From Lachnospiraceae bacterium (lineage in GTDB: Bacteria; Bacillota; Clostridia; Lachnospirales; Lachnospiraceae), in contig VSNY01000001.1 in the NCBI GenBank assembly GCA_009774535.1, forward strand, positions 1-43,237: a stretch of 43,237 nucleotides of DNA, in the 5' to 3' direction. A model generated the notes under the pieces. The model worked only from the letters and a program-made list of their open reading frames with translations, was not told the origin of the DNA and made no database searches. Both the position numbers and the translations under genes were made by a program. Below, one piece after another: positions 22,263-30,586 of the stretch. Position 1 is the first letter of the stretch; every line of letters starts with the position of its first letter.

Positions 22263-22990
22263 GGCTGCGCTCCTTTCAGGTTAGCAAGTTCTGCTTCTAC
22301 TACTTGTTTCCAGCCATCCAGGCTGTTGCTGCCGGTATAGGTCTTTCCGATCACCGATCCGTTTTTATCTACGAAAAAGGTTGTCGGGAATGCTTGGATG
22401 CTGTGCAGTCTTCCCTGCAAGCCGTCTGCGTCCGGAATTAAAAATGGATAGGAAGCCCCTGTCCGCTCTGCTAATACCTTTGCTTTCTCAACTGCTTCCT
22501 CGTCTATCGTGCCGTTTGCGTCCGTTACGGTATCCAGTACAATACCTATGACCTGCACGCCCTGGCCGGCCACTTCCTGATGCAGCTTTTCCAGATCCGG
22601 AATCTCATTGATACATGGCGTACACCAGGTAGTAAAGACATTGACCATTGTCAGCTCATAATCTTGGAATATTTCATTGGTATAGGTCTTGCCTGTAATG
22701 TCCTGCATGGAAAATTCTCCGAGGCTTCCGCTTTTTATAGTTTCATCGTCTGCATCTTCTGGTAAATCCGAAAGGTTGTCTGTATCTGTTACAGACGATG
22801 AAACGTCGTCGGTTTCTGTCTGCGCTTCTGTTTTGGATGGATTTCCTGTCGATTCCTGATTGGATGCTCCACATCCGGTGAGTGCTGCAAGACAGAATGC
22901 GCCTGTTAAAATGGATGCATGCATTTTACGGTACCATAGGTCCTTATATCTATTACCTCTACTTTTACTTCTATTCATTGTTCTATTCAT
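22259..22990 (-). CDS. TlpA-like thiol-disulfide oxidoreductase lipoprotein
   Basis: The 243-residue protein has a basic N-terminus, a hydrophobic stretch and lipobox ALTGC (Cys at about 40), so it should be anchored outside the membrane. A Ser/Thr/Asp-rich linker follows (45-85). The thioredoxin-like domain has the active site FTTWCTPCINEIP, FPTTFFVDKNG with the cis-Pro, and IGIVLDTVTD. The start at 22990 has AGAAAGGAG six bases upstream. It is first in the operon with the CXXC protein and polyferredoxin and likely receives electrons from them to reduce or isomerise disulfides, peroxides or methionine sulfoxide; the substrate is not defined by the sequence. Confidence 0.88.
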   Translation of the reverse strand: MNRTMNRSKSRGNRYKDLWYRKMHASILTGAFCLAALTGCGASNQESTGNPSKTEAQTETDDVSSSVTDTDNLSDLPEDADDETIKSGSLGEFSMQDITGKTYTNEIFQDYELTMVNVFTTWCTPCINEIPDLEKLHQEVAGQGVQVIGIVLDTVTDANGTIDEEAVEKAKVLAERTGASYPFLIPDADGLQGRLHSIQAFPTTFFVDKNGSVIGKTYTGSNSLDGWKQVVEAELANLKGAQP

Positions 22991-23035
22991 TTTATACTCC
23001 TTTCTTCGCTGTGCGTTATAAACGGCGCGAGCGTG

Positions 23036-23647
23036 TTACACATCCAAAAATGAAAACGGCCCGTCTGCATGCAGAAAATGCATCATCAGATACGCGCCGC
23101 GCATAGATACGCGTTCTTGTTCCAGGATTTGCCTTACCTTCTGCTTGTCTGCAAGAAAGACCTGGATTTCTTCGGTATCTTCTGCAAACGCATTCGTAAT
23201 CTCTCCGCTGACAGTCCCATATACAGCGACGCTCGTTTCATCCGTAAATCCGGGTCCCATATAGAACGGCCTGCGGTAGCAGGCTTTTCCTCCAGTATAT
23301 TCCGTAAATTCCAGTCCTGTTTCTTCCTTCATCTCCCTGGCAGCCGCCATCCCTGGCGTCTCATCCCCGTCGACCAGCCCGGCCGGAAGCTCGTATAAAA
23401 AAGCGTCTACCGGATAACGATACTGCCGAATCAGCGCCAGCCGGGGCTTTGGTTCGTTGGTTACGGCATAGATCACGATTCCTTCTGCTTTCATGGATTT
23501 GGTGCGAATTTTGATGTGCTGTGCATCGTTTCTGGATGCAAAATAATAATGAAAATCTTTCCCTTTTGTATCAATGGCGTCCATCTGGTATAGATTCAAA
23601 AACGGATTATCTGTTAACTGATGGATCTCATGGTATTTTTGACTCAT
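23036..23647 (-). CDS. Nudix hydrolase (ADP-ribose pyrophosphatase-like)
   Basis: The ATG complementary to 23645-23647 with GGAGGAG upstream gives 203 residues; an upstream in-frame ATG at 23791 would add 48 residues of unrelated, terminator-overlapping sequence. The complete Nudix box GX5EX7REUXEEXGU is present (GLVDGDETPG... AREMKEETGL), preceded by YELPAG, the arrangement of the ADP-ribose pyrophosphatase subgroup. It hydrolyses nucleoside-diphosphate-linked metabolites to AMP plus a phosphorylated moiety. It lies 45 bases upstream of the TlpA-like gene on the same strand and may share its transcript, without an obvious functional link. Confidence 0.87.
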   Translation of the reverse strand: MSQKYHEIHQLTDNPFLNLYQMDAIDTKGKDFHYYFASRNDAQHIKIRTKSMKAEGIVIYAVTNEPKPRLALIRQYRYPVDAFLYELPAGLVDGDETPGMAAAREMKEETGLEFTEYTGGKACYRRPFYMGPGFTDETSVAVYGTVSGEITNAFAEDTEEIQVFLADKQKVRQILEQERVSMRGAYLMMHFLHADGPFSFLDV

Positions 23648-23686
23648 TTGATCTGACTCCTCCCTGCGCTCCCGCGTCTGTTGAAA

Positions 23687-23718
23687 GCCAGCCTGTCCAT
23701 TTCGGAAAGCCGGCTGGC
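23687..23718. terminator. Hairpin downstream of the AraC gene
   Basis: GCCAGCC (23687-23693) pairs with GGCTGGC (23712-23718), with an additional TCC/GGA inside. On the minus strand it is followed by only three T, on the plus strand by T6 after an eight-base gap. It probably ends the AraC transcript inefficiently before the Nudix gene. Confidence 0.35.
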
Positions 23719-23803
23719 GGATGTTGTTTTTTCTTATTTTAACATAACACTTCTGCAAAAGAAACAGCATGTTACGGAGAAAATGCAGCATCCGGTATAA
23801 TCA

Positions 23804-24640
23804 TCACACTTGCACCATACTTTTATGTTTCTTCTGATATTCTGACGGCGTCATTCCGGTAATGGATTTAAACACTCTGTTAAAATGGGTCAGATTGGAA
23901 AAGCCAGTCTCCCTGCTGACCTGTGTGATATTTAAGTCCGTTTCCATCAGCTTGCGCTGTGCGTTCATAATCCGTGTGACATTTAAATACTGCACCATCG
24001 TACAGTCCATATGCCGTTTAAATTCCCTGCACAAATAATACGGGCTGATATAAAAGACTTTCGCCAGCTGTTCTAAGCTGATGTCTTCCTGATAGTGGGT
24101 ATGCATATAGCTGATGATCTGGCGCATCCGGTCGAACTGTTCTTTTCTGGCCGGTTCTTCTTTCTGCACCTGGCGGATAATGCAATACAGCAGCATGTTT
24201 AACAGGGTATGCAGATAGCCCTGGCGCAGCTGTGAAGAATCGTCTTGTTCTTCCAGCAGGGTTTTGATCAGACGATGTACGTTCTGACGGTCTTGCGGAT
24301 TTGGGTGGTACATGCCGTTGCCAGCGTCCAGTGCTTGTCTGAGTTCGGGCGAATCGATCTCATGGCCCTGGAAATATAAGACCAGACGCTGGAACGGGAC
24401 ATTCTGGTCGCCGTATGACCGGTGCATGACATAAGGGGAAAACAGGATCAGTTCTCCCGGCTGCATCGTGTAGAGATTGTTCTGCATAATCTGGCAGCGT
24501 TCGCCGGATTCCAGAAAATAGATTTCGTAATAATCATGATAATGGTTTTTTTCCATATTGTCGTTGACGCCGCAGACGCGTTCACACGCGATGGTATTTC
24601 CCTGCGCCATCATGATGCCTGCCTGATCCAGCACGTTCAT
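23804..24640 (-). CDS. AraC-family transcriptional regulator
   Basis: The 278-residue protein has an N-terminal cupin (ENHYHDYYEIYFLESGERC, PGELILFSPYVMHRSYG) that usually binds a sugar, and a C-terminal double HTH: SLEQLAKVFYISPYYLCREFKRHMDCT and ITQVSRETGFSNLTHFNRVFKSITGMTPSEYQKKH. It is transcribed divergently from the GH31 gene with 314 bases between, the standard arrangement for a sugar-responsive activator of a glycosidase operon. AGGAGG-type purines precede the ATG. The inducer is presumably a product of the GH31 enzyme or a TRAP substrate. Confidence 0.88.
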   Translation of the reverse strand: MNVLDQAGIMMAQGNTIACERVCGVNDNMEKNHYHDYYEIYFLESGERCQIMQNNLYTMQPGELILFSPYVMHRSYGDQNVPFQRLVLYFQGHEIDSPELRQALDAGNGMYHPNPQDRQNVHRLIKTLLEEQDDSSQLRQGYLHTLLNMLLYCIIRQVQKEEPARKEQFDRMRQIISYMHTHYQEDISLEQLAKVFYISPYYLCREFKRHMDCTMVQYLNVTRIMNAQRKLMETDLNITQVSRETGFSNLTHFNRVFKSITGMTPSEYQKKHKSMVQV

Positions 24641-24954
24641 TCCTCCTTATGCGGTTTCCTGCCGTCTTTGGTCTGATTAGTCTGAGATAACATTTTTTCT
24701 ATTTTAGCCTGTGTCTGTTTACTTGTCCATTTCTGATTTTGCACATTTTTCAGATATTTATGGTCGTTTTTATGCATATCATCCCAAAAACCTGTTTTCC
24801 ACACGCTGTTTCCTGTTAAATATTATGGTATTTGCTGTGTTTAAGACCGCAAGATATGTAAAAAATAGCATAATTTCAGGCAATTTTTGTCTGTATTTTC
24901 CCGTTCTGCTTTAGTAAGATGGTAACTATCAAATATTCCAGAGGGGGAACGAGC
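24641..24954. other. Divergent control region between araC-type gene and GH31
   Basis: An AT-rich, T-biased stretch without a gene. It must contain both divergent promoters and the AraC operators, but I see no consensus -35/-10 pair with proper spacing and no clear direct repeat that could be called an operator. AGAGGGGG (24940-24947) is the ribosome binding site of the GH31 gene. Confidence 0.4.
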
Positions 24955-27456
24955 ATGAAAATATGTACGACAGCCGCTCATATCCAGCAGCGGGACAACT
25001 ATTTTTCTATTACGACAAACTGCGTAGAGATCCGGGTGTTGTTTCTGACGGATTTTATTGTGCGCATTCGTGCGGGCTTTGACGGGGATTTTGCGGAAGA
25101 ATCTTATAGCCTGGTTATGACAGCCTGGGAAGACCGGATGGATGATTTTATGAAAAAATACCGGAAACGGGTCGCTGCGGCGGATGCTGTCCTGACGGAC
25201 GGAGAGGATCAGGCGGTGATCCAGGGCAGGCAGCTGAAAGTGGTAGTGGAAAAGGAGCCGTTCCGTATTTTGGTGTATGACCGTGAGAATACGCTGCTGC
25301 ATGCGGATATTGTGGATCTGGCTTATCAGGAAGACAGCAATCACAGACGCATCCATACGAGTGAAATTTCCGCGGATGACTATTTTTATGGATTTGGCGA
25401 AAAGAGCGGTGAATTTAACAAGGCGCAGAAGTTTATGAATATGAGTCCGAAGGATGCGATGGGATATAATCCGAAAGAAACGGATTCCTTGTATAAGCAT
25501 ATTCCGTTTTATATCAAGCTGAATGAGCGGTCAAAAAAAGCGGTAGGCTATTTTTACCATAATACATATGAATGTGATTTTGATATGGGACGGGAGAAGA
25601 GCAATTATTGGAAGATGCACAGCCGTTACCGGGCGGACGGCGGGGATATTGACCTGTTTTTGATTAGCGGGCCTGCGATTCGCCAGGTTGTGGAGCGTTA
25701 TACGGATCTGACGGGTAAATCTGCGCTGCTGCCGCGGTACGCGCTTGGTTATCTGGGTTCCTCGATGTATTATCCGGAACTGGAAGCGGACTGTGACGAC
25801 GCGATTCTGGAATTTATCGATACGACGAAGGAAGAAGGCATTCCGGTGGACGGTTTCCAGCTGTCTTCGGGTTATTGTGCGATTGAGACCGAAGAGGGGA
25901 TTAAGCGCTGCGTATTTACATGGAATCACAAACGGTTCAAAGAGCCAAAGAAGTTTTTCCGGCAGATGAAAGAACGCGGCATTACGGTAACGCCGAACGT
26001 TAAGCCGGGGATCCTGCTGCTGCATCCGATGCTGGACCAGATGAAGGAAAAAGGGATGTTTGTCAAAGCCAGCGACAGCGAGGAACCGGGCGTTGGAACC
26101 TGGTGGGGCGGCAAAGGCGTTTTTGTGGACTTCACGGATGAAACTACGCGGGGAAACTGGAAAGCCTTATTAAAGGAACATGTACTGGAGTATGGTACCT
26201 GCTCTATCTGGAACGACAATTGCGAATATGACAGTATGGTGGATAAAGACTGCCGCTGCAGCTTTGAGGGTAAGGGCGGCACGATCGGACAGCTAAAATC
26301 TGTGATGTCCAATATTATGTGCCATATTACGGATGATGCGATTCATGAGACATTTGACAATACCCGCCCGTATATTGTATGCCGTTCGGGTCACTGCGGC
26401 ATCCAGCGTTATGCGCAGACGTGGGCCGGGGACAATCTGACGTGCTGGGAAGCGCTGAAATATAATATTGCGACGATTCTTGGCATGGGGCTGTCCGGCG
26501 TGGCGAACCAGGGCTGTGATATCGGAGGCTTTTTCGGCCCGGCGCCGGAAGGGGAGCTGTTTTTACGCTGGATTCAGAACGGGATTTTCCAGCCGCGTTT
26601 CTCGATCCATTCGACGAATACGGACAACACGGTAACGGAGCCTTGGATGTACAGTGACTTAAAGGAGGAGATAAGAAAGGCTATTTCCTTCCGTTATGAA
26701 TTGTCTCCGTATCTGTATGCGCTGACTGCGCGCGCGCATGAGACGGGGCTGCCGATTATGGAGCCGATGTGCAGCGCATTCCAGAACGATCCGGCATGTT
26801 ATGCGCAGGGAGTTGACTTTATGTTTGGCGATTCTCTGCTCGTTGCTAATGTCGTAGAACAAGGCGCCTGCACGCGTTCGGTATATCTGCCGCAGGGCGC
26901 TGCGTTTTATGATTTTTATACAAGAGAGCCATATGCAGGCGGACAGACGATCGAGATTCCGGTTACGTTAAGCAGTATCCCGCTCTTTGTGAAAAGCGGC
27001 GCGGTCATTCCGATGGCGTCTCATCCGCTGGATAATCTGATGACGCAGCAGGCAGCTGGCATCCGGCTCTTATGTGCCGCTGATCAAGACGGACAGTTTA
27101 CGATGTATGAAGACGACGGTGTGTCCATGGATTATGAAAACGGCATTTATTTAAAGACTGCGGTTACAATGACGGTTGGAGAACGTACCTGTCTGGACTT
27201 TAAACAGGAAGGCCATTATGAGACTGCGGTGGAAACGATAGAGATCGATATGATCCACAGGGAAAAAGCGCCTTACTGGGTAACCGTAGACGGGGCAAAA
27301 CTGGAACATTTCCTGCACCGCCGTAAATTTGAAGAAGCGCAAAGCGGCTGGTACTACAGCCAGCGGCTGAAATCCGTGCAGATTAAATATCGGAATCCGA
27401 AGAAAGATTATCGGACGGTCGTTTCCTTTGAACAGTTTGATCTGATTGGGATGTAA
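24955..27456 (+). CDS. Glycoside hydrolase family 31 alpha-glycosidase
   Basis: The ATG at 24955 follows AGAGGGGG; the product has 833 residues. An N-terminal beta-sandwich (with YGFGEKSGEFNK and GYFYHNTYECDFDMG) precedes the TIM barrel. The catalytic nucleophile is Asp421 in SIWNDNCEYD, at the position of the usual WNDMNEP, and the acid/base is Asp493 in QTWAGDN. The C-terminal sandwich has PLFVKSGAVIPM and MYEDDGVSMDYENG. It cleaves alpha-glucosidic or related linkages, is cytoplasmic (no signal peptide) and therefore works on imported oligosaccharide. It precedes a TRAP transporter on the same strand. Substrate (alpha-glucoside, xyloside, galactoside) is not predictable here. Confidence 0.9.
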   Translation: MKICTTAAHIQQRDNYFSITTNCVEIRVLFLTDFIVRIRAGFDGDFAEESYSLVMTAWEDRMDDFMKKYRKRVAAADAVLTDGEDQAVIQGRQLKVVVEKEPFRILVYDRENTLLHADIVDLAYQEDSNHRRIHTSEISADDYFYGFGEKSGEFNKAQKFMNMSPKDAMGYNPKETDSLYKHIPFYIKLNERSKKAVGYFYHNTYECDFDMGREKSNYWKMHSRYRADGGDIDLFLISGPAIRQVVERYTDLTGKSALLPRYALGYLGSSMYYPELEADCDDAILEFIDTTKEEGIPVDGFQLSSGYCAIETEEGIKRCVFTWNHKRFKEPKKFFRQMKERGITVTPNVKPGILLLHPMLDQMKEKGMFVKASDSEEPGVGTWWGGKGVFVDFTDETTRGNWKALLKEHVLEYGTCSIWNDNCEYDSMVDKDCRCSFEGKGGTIGQLKSVMSNIMCHITDDAIHETFDNTRPYIVCRSGHCGIQRYAQTWAGDNLTCWEALKYNIATILGMGLSGVANQGCDIGGFFGPAPEGELFLRWIQNGIFQPRFSIHSTNTDNTVTEPWMYSDLKEEIRKAISFRYELSPYLYALTARAHETGLPIMEPMCSAFQNDPACYAQGVDFMFGDSLLVANVVEQGACTRSVYLPQGAAFYDFYTREPYAGGQTIEIPVTLSSIPLFVKSGAVIPMASHPLDNLMTQQAAGIRLLCAADQDGQFTMYEDDGVSMDYENGIYLKTAVTMTVGERTCLDFKQEGHYETAVETIEIDMIHREKAPYWVTVDGAKLEHFLHRRKFEEAQSGWYYSQRLKSVQIKYRNPKKDYRTVVSFEQFDLIGM

Positions 27457-27579
27457 TATTGGGATGTCATAGACGCTTGCGGTTTTGGTTACTGCCATTG
27501 CCGCATGATAACAGGCTGCAGCCGATCCAGGATCTGGCGCGTATCCGGCTGCAGCGAAACAGAAAGGAGAGCTGCCACT

Positions 27580-28602
27580 ATGAAAAAATTTGCAGGAATA
27601 TTGACAGCCTTGGCGCTGGGAGTTCTGTGCCTGTCCGGATGCGGGCAGAACGGAGCGTCAGGCAGCGCGACCGCGACTGCAGACAACCCTGTGGTCCTGA
27701 CGCTTGCCCACGGACTGAGCGAGTCGCACACGGTACATATCGCGATGATGGAATTCGCTGAGCAGGTGGAAGCGCAGACAGACGGAAGAGTCCAGGTTAA
27801 GATCTTCCCGAACGGCCAGCTGGGTTCTGAGAATGAAAATATGGAACAGCTGATGGCTGGCGTGATTGCTATGACAAAAGTATCCGCTCCGGGGCTTGCC
27901 ACTTATAACGAAGCTTATCATACTTTCGGCCTGCCATATATTTTTGATGATACTGAAGATTTTTATCATGTTATGGATTCGGATGAAATGCATGATTTCT
28001 TTTTATCATCGGCGGATAACGGCTTTGTAACGCTGACCTATTATACTTCCGGCGCGCGTTCTTTTTATACGAAAAACAAAGCCGTGCGTAAACCGGAAGA
28101 TCTTAAGGGTCTGAAAATCCGTGTACAGGATATGAAGTCCCAGACAGATATGCTTGATGCCCTTGGCGGGATTCCGGTCGCGATGTCTTATGGCGACGTA
28201 TATACTTCTCTGCAGACCGGTATTATCGACGGCACGGAAAACAATGAAACAGCTTTGACCACCGGAAAGCACGGGGAAGTGTGCAAAGTCTTTTCTACAG
28301 ACCAGCATGCCATGATCCCGGACGTTATGGTGATGAGCGCCAAAGTATGGGAAACGCTCAGTCCGCAGGATCAGCAGATTATTTTAGACGCGGCGCGCGC
28401 GTCCACCGAAAGCCACAAGATTGCCTGGGACGCGGCGATTGACGAGGCCATCGTTGAAGCAAAAGAACAGATGCAGGTGGAATTTGTGGATGATGTAGAC
28501 AAAGAAGCGTTCCGTACAGCGACAAGCGGCATGATTGCGGATTACTGCAGCGAGTATCCGGGCGTGCAGTCACTTCTGGATACGATCAATTCTGTAGAAT
28601 AA
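27580..28602 (+). CDS. dctP: TRAP transporter substrate-binding lipoprotein DctP
   Basis: The ATG at 27580 with AGAAAGGAG upstream gives 340 residues. A signal peptide with lipobox CLSGC (Cys at about 22) anchors it outside the membrane. The DctP fold is shown by LTLAHGLSESHTVH, FPNGQLGSENENMEQL, GLKIRVQDMKSQ with the Arg that binds the substrate carboxylate, MSYGDVYTSLQTGIIDGTENN and DVMVMSAKVWETL. It delivers an organic acid, probably a uronate or other sugar acid, to the DctQM permease. Order P-Q-M with 14-base and overlapping joins shows one operon, behind the GH31 gene. Confidence 0.92.
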   Translation: MKKFAGILTALALGVLCLSGCGQNGASGSATATADNPVVLTLAHGLSESHTVHIAMMEFAEQVEAQTDGRVQVKIFPNGQLGSENENMEQLMAGVIAMTKVSAPGLATYNEAYHTFGLPYIFDDTEDFYHVMDSDEMHDFFLSSADNGFVTLTYYTSGARSFYTKNKAVRKPEDLKGLKIRVQDMKSQTDMLDALGGIPVAMSYGDVYTSLQTGIIDGTENNETALTTGKHGEVCKVFSTDQHAMIPDVMVMSAKVWETLSPQDQQIILDAARASTESHKIAWDAAIDEAIVEAKEQMQVEFVDDVDKEAFRTATSGMIADYCSEYPGVQSLLDTINSVE

Positions 28603-28616
28603 GGAGGAGTTTTCTT

Positions 28617-29117
28617 ATGAAAGAACTGTTTACTGTCATAAAAACCGTTATGACAAAGCTCCTGGCAGGCATTGCGACCGTATTGCTGTCGGTGATGACC
28701 CTGCTCGTGCTGTATCAGGTATTTACCCGCTATGTCTTAGACAGTCCGGCTGCGTTTACCGAAGAACTGGTGCGTTATTTCCTGATCTGGACCGGATTTA
28801 TCGGCGCAGCTTACGCGTTTCTGACGCGGGAACATATGTGTCTGGTATTGTTCAGGGATAATTTAAAACCGGAAAAACGCAGAATTCTGATGATCGTGTT
28901 AGACGTCCTGATCCTTGTATTTGCGATTCTGGTCATTACGGTCGGTGGTTTTAAATTGGCGATGAGCGCCAGACAGGTTTATTCTGCGCTGCTTGGCATC
29001 CCGCGCAGCCTGGTCTACGGTATGGCGCCTGTATCCGGCCTGTTTATTATTATGGCACAGATTATTAATATTTATGAAGATGTAACCGGAATTACGATAG
29101 AAGGAGGAAAAGACTGA
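28617..29117 (+). CDS. dctQ: TRAP transporter small permease DctQ
   Basis: A 166-residue membrane protein with four hydrophobic helices (about 15-37, 50-68, 88-108, 128-150) and the conserved RYFLIWTGFIGAAYAF. DctQ holds the large subunit in the membrane and is essential for sodium-driven uptake with DctM and DctP. AAGGAGG lies ten bases before the ATG; its TGA overlaps the DctM ATG (TGATG). Confidence 0.9.
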   Translation: MKELFTVIKTVMTKLLAGIATVLLSVMTLLVLYQVFTRYVLDSPAAFTEELVRYFLIWTGFIGAAYAFLTREHMCLVLFRDNLKPEKRRILMIVLDVLILVFAILVITVGGFKLAMSARQVYSALLGIPRSLVYGMAPVSGLFIIMAQIINIYEDVTGITIEGGKD

Positions 29118-30418
29118 TGAGTATTGGCACAACAACCGTTATCCTGTTTGCGGTATTCGCTCTGCTGCTGTTTTTAGGCTGCCCGATATCCGTAAGCATT
29201 GTTATTTCCTCGATTGTAACAGGACTGTCTACACTGTCCTGGGATCAGATCACATTTATTACGATGCAGAAAATGAACAGCGGCGTGGAAAGCTTTTCAT
29301 TGCTGGCGATCCCGTTATTTATCCTTGCCGGGAATATTATGAACAACGGCGGTATTGCCAGGCGGCTGGTGAACTTTGCCAAGCTGTTCGTAGGCTGGAT
29401 TCCTGGTTCTCTGGCGCAGGCCAATGTTGTAGGCAACATGCTTTTCGGCGCGCTGTCAGGCTCTTCGGTTGCTGCCGCGTCCGCAATGGGCGGCTGTATT
29501 TACCCGATTCAAAAGGACGAAGGCTATGATCCTGCATTTGCTACAGCGGTAAATATCGCCTCTGCGCCGACCGGGCTTTTGATTCCGCCGACCAGCGCGT
29601 TTATCGTATATTCGACCGTTGCGGGCGGGGTATCTATTTCTACGCTGTTTATGGCCGGATATGTGCCTGGTATCCTGATGGGCGCAGGCTCGATGGCCGT
29701 TGCCTTTATCTACGCAAAAAAACATAAATATCCGACCAGCGGATTTCCTGGAGCGTCCGAAGCGTTAAAAGTAACGTTACAGGCGATCCCAAGCCTGCTG
29801 CTGATCATTATTGTGATCGGCGGAATTGTAGGCGGGATTTTTACGGCGACAGAAGGCGCGGGCATCTGCGTACTTTACTGCCTGATCCTTTCCATCTGCT
29901 ACAAGAGCCTGACCATGAAGTCTTTTATGAAAATACTGGTCAGCAGCGCGTGTACAAGCGGCATTATCCTGTTTTTGATCTCCGCTTCTTCCGCGATGTC
30001 TTTTGTAATGGCATATTCCGGCATTCCGGCGGCGATCAGCTCCGGGATTATGGCTGTATCGACGAATAAAATTGTGATCTTTTTACTGATGAATGTGATT
30101 TTGATGGTTGTCGGAATGTTTATGGATATTACTCCGGCGATTCTGATCTTTACGCCGATCTTTCTGCCGATCGCACAGAGCCTTGGCATGACGGATATTC
30201 AGTTCGGCGTTATGCTGATTTTTAATATGTGTCTGGGGAATATCACGCCTCCGGTCGGCTCGGTGCTGTTCGTCGGATGCGGGATCAGCAAGCTGCGGAT
30301 TGAAGATGTGACGAAGATGATGCTTCCTTATTTTGCGGTGCTGTTTGTGCTGCTGCTGGCAGTGACTTATATTCCGGCGCTGTCGCTGGGAGTTCCTTCG
30401 CTGCTGGGATTGATTTGA
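29117..30418 (+). CDS. dctM: TRAP transporter large permease DctM
   Basis: The 433-residue protein has about a dozen membrane helices and DctM family motifs: FSLLAIPLFILAGNIMNNGG, GNMLFGALSGSSVAAASAMGG, TGLLIPPTSAFIVYS, GMFMDITPAILIFTPIFLPI and MCLGNITPPVGSVLFVG. It forms the elevator-type transport domain that imports the DctP-bound acid with sodium. Start overlaps the dctQ stop. It is last in the unit; a promoter for the LacI gene begins eight bases after its stop. Confidence 0.93.
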   Translation: MSIGTTTVILFAVFALLLFLGCPISVSIVISSIVTGLSTLSWDQITFITMQKMNSGVESFSLLAIPLFILAGNIMNNGGIARRLVNFAKLFVGWIPGSLAQANVVGNMLFGALSGSSVAAASAMGGCIYPIQKDEGYDPAFATAVNIASAPTGLLIPPTSAFIVYSTVAGGVSISTLFMAGYVPGILMGAGSMAVAFIYAKKHKYPTSGFPGASEALKVTLQAIPSLLLIIIVIGGIVGGIFTATEGAGICVLYCLILSICYKSLTMKSFMKILVSSACTSGIILFLISASSAMSFVMAYSGIPAAISSGIMAVSTNKIVIFLLMNVILMVVGMFMDITPAILIFTPIFLPIAQSLGMTDIQFGVMLIFNMCLGNITPPVGSVLFVGCGISKLRIEDVTKMMLPYFAVLFVLLLAVTYIPALSLGVPSLLGLI

Positions 30419-30425
30419 TAAGCTG

Positions 30426-30454
30426 TTGACAGTCTGTCTTTTGTGTAGTAGAAT
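30426..30454 (+). promoter_or_regulatory. Sigma-A promoter of the LacI-type regulator
   Basis: TTGACA (30426-30431), 17-base spacer, TAGAAT (30449-30454): a near-consensus promoter immediately after the dctM stop. The predicted start is near 30461, exactly where a long-range stem (30462-30470) begins. Confidence 0.7.
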
Positions 30455-30461
30455 AAAACCA

Positions 30462-30560
30462 GTGATCAGGTTTCAGCGATTCGTAAGGACTGGGACTGAG
30501 GGAGGACCTGCGGGCCCTCCTTTTTTCATGTAGGTCCGGCAGGAAGACCCTGCAGATCAC
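30462..30560 (+). promoter_or_regulatory. Structured leader upstream of the LacI-type regulator
   Basis: GTGATC (30462-30467) can pair with GATCAC (30555-30560), and AGG (30468-30470) with CCT (30549-30551), closing a domain from the predicted 5' end to just before the ribosome binding site. Inside lie an intrinsic terminator (30500-30526) and an alternative pairing GGACCTGC (30504-30511) with GTAGGTCC (30530-30537) that would disrupt the terminator stem. This suggests a conditional leader, though no known riboswitch core is recognised. Confidence 0.4.
30500..30526 (+). terminator. Intrinsic terminator in front of the LacI-type gene
   Basis: GGGAGG (30500-30505), nine-base loop, CCCTCC (30515-30520), then six T. 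It can end the dctPQM transcript, but it also lies downstream of the strong promoter at 30426, so regulator transcripts must read through it. Confidence 0.7.
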
Positions 30561-30586
30561 AGTATTAAACTGCATGGAGAAAAAAC

